Positions 23,107 to 33,510 of a DNA stretch of 45,329 nucleotides are shown one piece after another. Numbering within the stretch: position 1 is the stretch's first letter; each line of letters opens with the position of its first letter. Location: positions 255,492-300,820 of the forward strand of contig NW_003134354.1 of the NCBI RefSeq assembly GCF_000003605.2, written 5' to 3'. The DNA is from Saccoglossus kowalevskii (taxonomy: Eukaryota > Hemichordata > Enteropneusta > Harrimaniidae). The notes beneath the pieces were generated by a model, which saw only the letters and a program-made list of their open reading frames with translations, searched no databases and was not told the origin of the DNA. The translations under genes and the position numbers were made by a program.

Positions 23107-25893
23107 TACAAATCAAACACTACTGCGAACTACTGCTCTAGAGGGGGGCTATATATTAAAGCTCCCTTAGGTTATCAAGAAAATGACTAAGTAAGGGTAC
23201 GGAATCCGTCTCATGCAATTGTTTTCGAAATAAGTACTTGTGTTGTTTACTACACACATATCTCTTTTCTTTTTACCTGAACTGTATTTGAACGCATACT
23301 AATGTGTAGTACATAAATGTATAATAACTATAGGTTGAAAAAAATATAAACCTAGGTAAGCCATTTGTAAATCAGCTGACAAGTCATTATTTTACCAAGT
23401 GGGTGAACAAGCGTGAAGTTAGCAACATATTCAAGTTTAAATTCCAACAACAGAGTCAGCGTATATTAAAGCTAATTGCAGAGCATTGGATTATTGTTTG
23501 TTAATTATCATTTCCCCATATTTATAATAAACAACAAGCAAATTATTAATCACGACAACAGCTCCGCGAATCAGCGTCTATTGTCCCTGTGCTCTTTGGA
23601 CGAAGAAATGGGAATGGGTCTAGAATCCACAATCCGCTCAGTTTATTTCATTCAAAGTCATGACAGTTTCCCGACAGATATGAGTAAACTTTGTATTTTT
23701 CCTCGATTTTTGACACACACACAACACACAACAACAATAAAAATAAAACTCACAATTGTTTACTCGTGTAGTATTATGCCAATTTTGGTTTACTTTAGGA
23801 CGGCCACACGCTCGTCAATCAATGTATGTGATTGTAAAATGATTCATACGTACACCATATTTGTCCGAATTTTATAGAAATTCTAGAACGGAATATGCTG
23901 ATGGTACCAGAATATGAAGCTAACTTGAAGTCCCACAAGGAACCAATAAAAATGTCAGAAAGAACGCACGACGGAGAATCACATACGAAATGTGCCAACC
24001 TGGTAGCAGAGCCATTAAATACTCCCCCGGTATGTATAAGTGTCGATCATTTATTTTCTCACTTGCCTTAACAAGGTCGCGCGAGTTGCCCCCTCCGTGG
24101 TGCTCCAAACGCACAGTGAGGTATGATGCTGTTCGGCCGGCGAACTTGAAGGCGCCACTCACGCCTACATGTCAGACTAGCCGGTGGACCGATTTGCCTA
24201 TTTTGGGTAAATATTCAGAGTGAAGATTTTTGAAATATCTTCACATTGTTACATGTTGTATATTAAATATTCAACTTGAATTACTATATGCAATTAATCA
24301 GACATTTATATCATATAAATAGCCATACGCGATGTAAACTCGTCGCCTGTGAATGATATATATTGCGAGTGAGAAGATACGAACAGATGAACAAGCGAAT
24401 TTGGTTATGTTGTCGACGGGGGCGCAGTTCGAGTGGCTTTGTTTTTCTTGCGAAATGCCAAATGCGAATTCAAAAAGCATAGTCTATTTCAGAATGCTTA
24501 TGTTTAACAACAAATTGTCACACACGCTCAGGACAAGACTTTGAGGTGCTTTGTAAAATAATTATTAATTATTTGATTCAATATTCACCATATCATGTAA
24601 TCAAATTAGAGCCTTTACGTCACATTTCTGGTGTTTTCTTTTCCACTCAAAACACCCTTAGCAGTTACATAGATTACGGCGATCTTACAATGTTTTTTTA
24701 CATTTTCGATGTCCAATTGAAGTAATATCGACACAGTGCTGTGGTGGGAAATTATTTTTGTTGTATACGTGTTTTGTAAACTGCATCTGCGCAGACCCAC
24801 TGTATCACAACTTCATTGCATTTGTGCGAATCACAGATTAGTCTGTGAGTTTGATGTAAGTACGCATTCAATACTAGTAGTAGATCACGTTTGCTAAAAG
24901 TCTTTTTAGTAACCGTGTGTAGATTTAGTAATCCGCGATGGCGTGCTGTGTAATAAATACACTTCCATGTCACAGTCTGCCATTTTAACGTTGCACTGAC
25001 ATTAAGCGGAACACACGAATATATTCCACATCTATGGCAAGGCTGAGTTCGCGATAACAGAATTTCTGCAGTGCAGCACGAGATAGGATCGCATCAAACA
25101 ATGAGAAACAAATAAATCGCTTCTGATACAAGGGAGCTACATAGGAAGGCTTGTACCGGGCAGGAACACTCTAAAACGGTAACCTGTAAAACTTAAAACA
25201 CACACAGCTGCATTGAGTAATTATTGTTGATATTTTAGACTTGGAAATAAGCTTCGTTTGTCGGCCAATCAGTCAGCTTATTCAGTAAATACACCCACTT
25301 AAACGTAAAGAAGGCCGCATACTACAATTAAACTCCCGATTAACACCCGAAAGGTTCGTATTGCAAGTAAACCCCCGATTAACCCGATCGTCCGCTCGCA
25401 GGGTTTCGTGTCTGTTTATCCCTCACTCACGGTTAGGGATTAAGCTGAAACATTATACCCTAACAGTTCAATATTAAACTTCTAAATACTAGTAGATGGC
25501 ACTGTAAAAACTGTTCTACACATGAGTCAGGCAAGACAGTGATTAGTCTAGTTTTTGTAATCAACTAGAGTATCGTCCCATATGTCTAGGTTTCACCACA
25601 GTCACTCTACTATGAGAGGGACTGTGGTTTCACGTTTTACATGACAACGTGTTTTCAAAACATTTTTCTTCATTCAATATGTATTAGCTTTAATCCGAAC
25701 TTGTGTGGTACGTGTAGACGATACAAGATGCGACATCATACATAGTTATAACAATATTGCAAATTCCGAAAAAGGTAAAACCTGGGTTGATGTTTTGAGT
25801 TTTAGTGACTTACGTCTGCTGACGTTTACTTGATTTCGCCGCCAGAGGATGATACGGAATTGATCAAGAATCACATTCACTTGTACATTTCAG
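23107..25893. other. Divergent spacer between UBR7 and the PPC gene
   Basis: About 2.8 kb separates two head-to-head genes. It should hold the UBR7 promoter and, further right, the promoter and probably a non-coding or short first exon of the PPC gene. It contains a CpG-richer block at about 24070-24210 and a diverged copy (24300-24620) of sequence found again at 30600-30880. Open frames at 23476-23877 (+) and 23920-24162 (-) show no known family. Confidence 0.5.
24300..24620 (+). repeat. Diverged repeat copy, related to 30600-30880
   Basis: Shared landmarks in the same order are ACGCGA, ATAT..GCGAG, TTGTCGAC followed by GGGCG, CGACTTTGTTT/GGCTTTGTTT, GTGCGAATT/ATGCGAATT, GCATAGTC, GACAAGACTTTG/AACAAGACTGTG, and GTGCTTTGTAAAATA/ATGCTTTACAAAATA. 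By eye identity is about 70-75%. No inverted ends or target duplication were seen, so the class is unknown. Confidence 0.6.
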
Positions 25894-26755
25894 GCAATTG
25901 CGAGTCCGATGGTGTGTTATGCTCTGAGACTTGGTCCAGGAGAAGAAATATTCAGCACATTGATGAAGTTTGTGGATGAGAACCAATTGGATTCTGCTTT
26001 CATAGTCACGTGCGTGGGAAGCGTAACTCGCGCAAAGATCAGGCTAGCTCACGCGACAGCCGAGGAAACTAATAAGGTAAACGTGGAACACAGTACACGT
26101 TTGACTTTCATCACCACTGTTTTATATTTTATTGATCAGAACACCTCAAAACACCCAAAAAAAACGTTCACGAGGCAATCAGCTTACAATGGACACCAAT
26201 ATGTCACGGCATTTAAGCAACAATTGCTTTTGACATACTTCAGACAGTTTTGTTCTAAAAAACAACTACACTAGAAAGAGTACAATGTCCATTTGTCATT
26301 ATTATATGACCAATATGTAAGCCGGAACGACATGTTCGTGTTTATGTCAGATCATGGTTACTCCCCGAATTCCTACTAATAATCACTTTGTTTTGAACCA
26401 CTCTAACACGAAAATAGACAACACAATTTATTTAGAAAACTGACCAAGGATGTTGTATGTCGTATAATAATAATGTACTAGAGTAATTGTATTCGTTCTC
26501 CAGATTTTGGAACTGGATGACAAATTTGAAATCGTTTCATTGGTTGGCACTCTCTCTGCTGGTGGTCATTTGCATATCAGTCTTTCTGACAGAAAAGGAG
26601 CTGTGATTGGTGGTCATGTGCTGGGTGACCTCAAAGTCTTCACCACTGCTGAGATTGTTATTGGTCAGCTGAGTAGTACAGTCTTTACCAGGGAAATGGA
26701 CACAAGAACTGGGTTCGGCGAACTAGTTATCAAACAGAGAAAAAGAGAAAAATAA
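25894..26755 (+). CDS. PPC/DUF296-domain protein (2 exons seen)
   Basis: Exons 25894-26076 and 26504-26755, joined in phase 0 (AAG|GTAAAC ... CTCCAG|ATT). From the ATG at 25909 the product is 139 residues, the size of a lone PPC domain. The order of motifs fits the family: RLGPGEEI near the start, DSAFIVTCVGSVTRAKIRLA at 29-48, then FEIVSLVGTLS and GGHLHISLSD, then GAVIGGHVLGDL, AEIVIG and FTREMDTRTGFGELVI. His78, His80 and His94 form an HxH plus GGH set that could bind metal, as in bacterial PPC proteins (inference). PPC domains are best known from plant AT-hook nuclear proteins and small bacterial proteins; here there is no AT-hook and no signal peptide. The exon stays open upstream to its acceptor at 25892-25893, so translation may instead start in an unseen upstream exon. 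The stop codon lies inside AATAAA (26751-26756). Animal homologues may carry the name GlmU-like, which I would not adopt. Confidence 0.85.
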
Positions 26756-28359
26756 ATAAGAAAAACTTTTCGAAATATGTCCTCAATAATTATTACTACC
26801 TTATACTAAAATATGTTTGGATATTTAGAGTACTAACAAATCCCCACTTCCGATCCGGTTAGACTTAAAATATACCACGGATATTCCTTTTTGGGATATC
26901 ATTTTTGGTACGTGTTGATTCTTGAATATTTCAGCTTCGTCGTCCTGCGCTTCGTTTAGTAATTCAGTCTTCCCAGATTGCGTAAAAAGGGATAGTTTCG
27001 CGACTCGAAACAGTTGTTTATGCTTCACATGTTTATTTGCCTTTATTTATTACGTTTTGGTGGTTGTCACTGTCGTTCCTGGAATCTTGCCGATAAAGTT
27101 TTGGTTCCAATTCACGTAGCTATTGCCGAGAAAATGAAACAAATCTTTCGTTTTGTTGTCAACTAACATTCCGAAAATAAATTAGCATAACAATACGTTT
27201 GATCTTTGTCGCCATTTGTTTATCCCCCCCTTTCAGTGCTGGATTATGAATCCGATTTTTATTACTTGAATGAAAGTCACCGCAATGACACTGATTGAAT
27301 GAAATATGGAACGATTGAGAGTAAATAAAATATTGGAAACATAAGCAGGACTGGCAATTATTTAGCATGGCATGCAAGTTTTTACTCATATTATTATTAA
27401 CTGGATGCACGCCACATTCTATTGAGATACTTTTTCCAAGCGAAACCAATCAGTCTTAAAAGCAGTGTCAAGTTTGTTTTGTCATTTCAGGTAAGTTTTC
27501 ATCCTTTATAACATACTAGTTTTTACTTTCGTCTTAACATTTTCAAACGTTTCTGGAATAATTCATGATAACCAGGTGGCGAGCAGAGGCAGAATGTCTG
27601 TTCACCATGTTCACCAGACGAAGAAATGTCCATTTACCCCCTTTGAGGCTTAAGCCTGGTATGGATTCTAACTTTCGAAACCATATGTTCAGTTGTGTCC
27701 GTGAAACTAACTAGGCCTGAAGCTTTAGTTAAAACTAAAGTTGGTAAACAAAATTATTATACTGCGAATTGAAAAAGTGATAAAATATGGATTATTGTAT
27801 ACAAGAATGTCGCTAAATGTTTTATCCAGGATTATTTCTGGAAGTGCGAGATATATTGAAAGTCATAATATTTAAGAAAACGTACGTGTTAAACTGTCAT
27901 ATTAGCTTTATAAATAAACGTGTCACAAATATAGGAATTGCAAAAAAAAATGTTTTTCCCTCAAAGGTTTAAGCATAAATCAAACAAAAAGTATAAACAT
28001 GGGTCTCATCCGCAGACAAATGTTGGTCCACGGGATTAACTCAACTACTATTTACTTCTCGTCTTGTTTACTTGACTAGAAAATTGCTCCAACGGTGGCC
28101 AAATCTAGACATCGCCTTTATCGTCCTTGTTAAGAACCGAATGCATGATGCACAGCAAGTGATTTTTTCCCCAAAACTAACAAAATAAACGGTTATCTTT
28201 TTCGAGTCCCTTCAATACAAGGGAATGCAGTACAAAGGAACATTGTGTTCCCAAAAGAGCAATTCGCTACGAATACATCTGCAAAACAATACTTGAGTAT
28301 TTTTTGCTTAAATAATAAAAAATCTCACCATACAGTGGAATATTTGCCTCCAGAACACC
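26756..28359. other. Spacer right of the PPC gene, nothing firm
   Basis: AT-rich, with no repeats recognised. A 67-codon frame on the minus strand (26825-27028) has a protein-like composition with acidic and lysine residues but no known domain and no partner exon that I could find. Confidence 0.5.
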
Positions 28360-30600
28360 AGAATAAACAATTCCCGCGTTCCAATATAAGGGGATGTAAG
28401 GAATTGTACTTGTATTCCCACTTGCACGCCACACCCGTGATATGTACATTGAAACGATCCTAGATATGACGAATGTGCCTTATAAGTACAAAAATATACG
28501 CAATCTCTGAAATAATCTATGTTTATTCACACCGGAGCGCTTTTTTTAAAGGAGAAGATTGATTACCAAAGAGCCCGGCATGTTTGTTCATCTTCTACTA
28601 AAAACGTAAACTAATATCATAATTTCCTCGTTGCAGAACAATGACATGTGTTAAATATTCAGCTGAATTCAACCCAAAAATCCAATTTATAATTGAAACA
28701 AGCCGGTAGGCTGGTTGGCGATCCGCTCCGCTCAAAAACAAGCAATATGTTTTTGGCTGTTTCCATAGTGTGACATAAACGTGAAGCTAACGTCGGTTTA
28801 TAACTAAATGGGCCCATATACGCAGTTTGCAAAAAACATTCAGTCTTTAGAAGTCACTTAGTTTATTACTGGGACACAGAATCACAGACGAAATCATACG
28901 TGAAATCACTGGAAATAACACACAGACACACACAAAATGACAAAAGTGATTATAAGGGCAATCCCAGCGGAGCGGATCGCCAATAAGTGTTGAAAATGGA
29001 GAAAACATGCTATCGTCACATCTAGTCTGCTCCAAACGTAACTTTCTGTGTAAACCATTTCCTGACACTTTGAATCTGTTCTTATTATCCGGTTATTAAC
29101 AAGTTTTTTCAGGAGAACAGCATTGGAGGAAGGTGATAATTGCGTGCATCGACTGACACTGAGATACACATCACTTAGTAGCAGTTCACGGCATTGACTT
29201 TGATTGGAGAAGATAACCCCTTTGTTGGAGGATAAGATGGTTTTCTTATTTTGTCAGTGACTTGATTTCGACCTTGCAGTAATTCTATTATTCTTTGTAA
29301 TATAAAGACAGAAATTCCAAACTTAAATTATTAGATTATCTCCTTTCATGTTAACATTTCCAACTTTGAATTATAACTTCATGCGTTTTGATGATTTATT
29401 GGCTGTGATCTATTTTGAAGCCCTTATATTATACATGTAGTCGTTAGTCAACACGGCGGATAATATCCTTGAGTGGTCCCAAGAAAACGTGGATAACACT
29501 ATTCCTGAATTGCAATATTAAAATGGGGGAGATGATGTGGTCTCAAGAACAAGGGAGATAATATTATGTAGTCTTTTTCAGTATTTGGGCAATTATTGAT
29601 CGAATTTTGCTGTTTCGATTATTTATGCACGTTCTGCTTTATTCACGTATTCAGACCGTTCATAATATTACTGATGTGAATAAAATTAAAATGTACAAAA
29701 AAAAAACAAATAAAATGAAATATAATTCAAATTTACCATTTGTAATCTTTGTGAATATAAAAATATCTACATGGAAACATCATTTGCAAATCAAAGGATG
29801 TTTTTTTTCGGTATCAAATACGTTAACTTCGTTTGGTAAATCACCATAACAAGAACGGATTTTGAAAATACAAAATAGTTGCTACGGTGAGTTGTAATTT
29901 CAGAATGATTTTCATTATTTCGTACTAGCAATATCGAACCAAACTTAGATGTTCTTACAAGTATAGTTTAATGATGTTGGTAGAACGTAGCATTATAACG
30001 ATATAATAATCATGTGTATTCATTCTTGCATTGTATTTAAATAAAATATTAGAACAATATTAGAACATCGCGGCTTCGTAAGTTGTCAACAACACATATG
30101 AATGTATCAAGATCGGTAGCAATCACAGGTAACCAGGAACAAGAAAAAGAAACGAAACCTGACCGAGTGTACTTTTTGTTTGCTTTCACTGCCTTTAGCG
30201 TTTTTAAGGAGCCAAGCGGACTGGTGCAATTGTTAGCACAGTCATCTTGATGCACGGCTCATGTTATGGACATGAAAATTTAATCTAGTGTTGTCCGGAT
30301 ATACGCGATCAACTCCTTGGCACAAACAGCGATTATAATTGATTTAAATATTCCCAATTAATCCACATGGGATATCGCTTATACTTTGGGCGAATTAGTT
30401 CTAACCACACATCGCATTTTAATTCAAGCAATAAATCACCGTCTGAAGCATTCTGGGACAGAATGAACTGTGCGTATATACACACTGCAGACAGAAGGGC
30501 GACATTTGTCACCGTGGAACTTAAAACATGTGGTTCCATACAAGCATTGTCAGTTCATTTCGGTGCAATGACGAGAATGACTCCCACCCATCATATTATA
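28360..30600 (+). repeat. Diverged tandem duplication, unit 1
   Basis: It shares a collinear series of blocks with 31195-33510. Pairs include AATAAACAAT (28363/31201), GCCACACCCGTGATAT (28429) versus CCACACCTGTGATAT (31283), AGAGCCCGGCAT (28570/31409), GAATCTGTTCTTATTATC (29072/31634), TTGATTGGAGAAGATA followed by CCCCTTTGTTGGA (about 29200/31758), GTAATTCTATTATTCTTTG (29278/31859), AGCGATTATAATT (30328/33298) and GTGGAACTTAAAACAT (30513/33465). Offsets run from 2.4 to nearly 3 kb because of private insertions and deletions. Some blocks look 80-85% identical by eye. No gene recognised. Confidence 0.75.
28715..28983. mobile_element. Inverted-repeat element with perfect 18-bp ends, inside unit 1
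   Basis: TTGGCGATCCGCTCCGCT at 28715-28732 is the exact reverse complement of 28966-28983. The 269-base segment has no counterpart at the matching place of unit 2 (about 31555-31600), so it was probably inserted after the duplication or lost from unit 2. No clear target duplication and no coding capacity. The superfamily is unassigned. Confidence 0.65.
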
Positions 30601-31194
30601 TTGATGCAAATTATGTAAATATCCAGACGCGACATAATATGCAAAACTATAAATATAGCGAGAGAAAATGAACACACAAGTTCAGTTTAGTTGTCGACAG
30701 AGGGCGTAGCTCAAGCGACTTTGTTTGCCAATCCGCCGAATATTGCCGATGCAGAGTGCGAATTAAAATGCATAGTCGTTTAATAACTATTTTCCACGCA
30801 CGTACGGAACAAGACTGTGCGATGCTTTACAAAATATCAAATAATCAAATTAGCGCATTTAAGTCACACGCATTTTAATTGTAATTTCTGATGTAGTAAT
30901 TGCACAGAATATGATGACCACATAATACATTAGGGATGGATGATCTGCAAATTGGAAGATCTCGGGAGAATTAATAAATCAACAATTTGCTTCTCAATGC
31001 GACAGCTAGTAAATTGTTTTCTCCATGTGGAGCGTGGTCAAGCTTTTTCTTCGCTTTCCTGAATAATGTTTCGATACAATAATATATAATATATCTGTTA
31101 TATTTATTTGCTTTTGGATTCTCAAGATACTAAGTCTGTATTTTCGGGATTCGGGAAATTGTTTTGTAAAATAGCTAAATGAATGTATAAATAA

Positions 31195-33510
31195 AACTCA
31201 AGAATAAACAATGTCCCTCCTATTATAAGGTAAATGTAAGATAGTTCTACTGACATCTTCCACGTCCGCTTGCATGCGTAACCACACCTGTGATATATAC
31301 ACGAGGCGATCCTGTACTTCGTATATGCAATAACATGGCGGCTATCTGTGGAACAATCTATGTTTATTTACATCGGAATGCTCTATAATGGGAGAGACTG
31401 ATCACCACAGAGCCCGGCATATCGTCAGCAGATCTTCTACTTTTTAAAGTGCTGCATGAATCCCTCCGGCTCGCTGCAAAACATCAAAATGAGATAATCA
31501 GTCGGCTAGATTCAATCCAGAAATCTGTTATAATTTATAATTAAACAAGTGTTTGTTGTGTTTTACATCACCATTCTATCACCACATGAAATCCGTTCTA
31601 AACTTAACTTGTTAGATCATATCCTGCCATGTCGAATCTGTTCTTATTATCAGTGGTTTCCATACGTCGAGAACAGCAGCTATAGAGAAATGTGATAATT
31701 GCGTTTACTGTCTGACACGGAGATATACATCACTTAGCAGCATTTCTTAGCATTGACCTTGATTGGAGAAGATAGCCCCTTTGTTGGAAGGATTTACCCT
31801 GTCGCCGGAAGATACAATTGTTTTCTTATTTTTTCAGTAATTTTATTTCGGCATTTGCAGTAATTCTATTATTCTTTGCAATATAAAGACAGAATGTCTC
31901 TTTTCAAATTACCATTACCAAGTTCTTCTTTTGACGTCATGAATTTTGATGATTTATTGGTTGTGTTTTTTTTTGTGTGTGGCAATTATACCATAGTCGT
32001 TCATTTATAATCATGATATTCAAGTCTCCACCTTTTATTTACGTGTTTATACCATATACAATATTAAATGTGCGTGAGATTAAAATGTAGAAAAAAGTTT
32101 AATAACAATGGTAGAGTTTGTTTTGCTAGGATTACCACTGTCCATGTCTTTAGAGTAAGGCCACACCGACTTAATTTTATGGATGACACCCCCGCGCGCA
32201 TTAGTTTTCGTCTGTTCTCAAAAAAAAAATCTCTGACGACGAGTCTCCACAGATAAGTTTTTTGTCCGGAACTTGCCGACTCATATTGTCGCAAAACGCC
32301 GGCTTGACGTAAAACTCGTTTTGGACTACCTCAAAACGTGCCAATTTTGTCATAAGTAGCGATATGTACATTCCGCCTTGACTTGTACTGAAAATGGTGT
32401 TCATGCTGTACCTTGAATACAGTGTTTCTGACTGAAGGTACTTCATCATGACTACATGTACTAGAGCTTGTCTGAAATGGTTATACCCGTGAAAGTAATA
32501 CAGTACGAGATGTGTACATCAATATGTGCCTCCTACAAATAAAGACTTCTTGTTGTTTTTTTTGAGACTTAATACCAATTCGTAATACCAGCTCCGTAGT
32601 CCTGTGGTTTTAGCAGCATTTTTTTTTTTGGCAGGATTTTTTTTCGCCCTCTCGCATCAGTTTTGGGGTCTCCAGAGGATGTCATCCATAAAAGTAAATC
32701 AGTGTGGCCTCAGGTGTAACAACGTAACACACAGGAACGGCAACAAATATATGTGGAACAGATACTGGAAATAGAGTGTAAACGTCATAACGGATATAAA
32801 ACTCTAAAAACGTGCGCACATCATCGTATATAAATAACATACCGTATTAAAAAGCTGTACGTTAGCTGATGTAGCTCAACTGCTTCTTCAAAGTCAACAA
32901 CATTATTGAATGTCTCAAGAACAGCCGTAATTGGGATAACCGATAGAACTGGAAATACCTTTTTTGGTGAAAATGAACTTACATTTTTCCAAAAAAAAAA
33001 AAAAATTAAGAATTGCTGGAACCGTCATGAAAAAAAAAACAGAGCGAGAAACAAAACCTGTACCTACATTGACTTCAAACCATTTTTCAAATTTAATCGA
33101 GATAAATTTCCTACAGTCCACTGGCAGAAGATTAAATGTTAAAGTCAATGAACGTTTTCGAGGAGCCATGTGGGCTGGTACATTTGTTGGCATGGTTACC
33201 TTGTTACAAATATACCGGTAATAGTTTCATCAGGTGTTTAACCTTTAGAAAGTTATATATAAGTGGAGACTTACGTGATGAAGTCCCCGACGTAGAGAGC
33301 GATTATAATTTATTTTCAATATTCACTCTTAATCCGGATGAAACACACATGTTCTTAAAACATATCTTAAAATAATTTACGTAATAAACCATCGCCCGCT
33401 GCCCCCTGGGACACTATGAACTGTGCATATATACCACACACGAGAAAGAAGCGTCACATTTACTGTGGAACTTAAAACATTTGGTTCCATCATATACCCT
33501 AAACAAGATA
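31195..33510 (+). repeat. Diverged tandem duplication, unit 2
   Basis: This is the partner of unit 1, with the same block order. Open frames at 30367-30618 and 33423-33722 run over paired blocks (both hold TVELKT), but the frame is not conserved between units outside that short stretch, so coding is not supported. Confidence 0.75.
32158..32710. mobile_element. Inverted-repeat element, 553 bp, inside unit 2
   Basis: The ends AGGCCACACCGACTTA (from 32158) and the inverse of the right end, AGGCCACACTGATTTA, match and continue through a shared TTTTATGGATGACA block. This gives inverted repeats of about 35 bases with few mismatches. It is absent from the matching place in unit 1 (about 29705-30050). 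The inside holds short A and T runs and no transposase. Flanks TTAGAGTA and CAGGTGTA match only partly, so the target duplication, and hence the superfamily, is uncertain. Confidence 0.75.

Noticed and set aside
26825-27028. 67-codon minus-strand frame with protein-like composition
   Set aside because: No recognisable domain, no convincing splice partners and a location directly behind the PPC gene; it could be real but nothing supports it.
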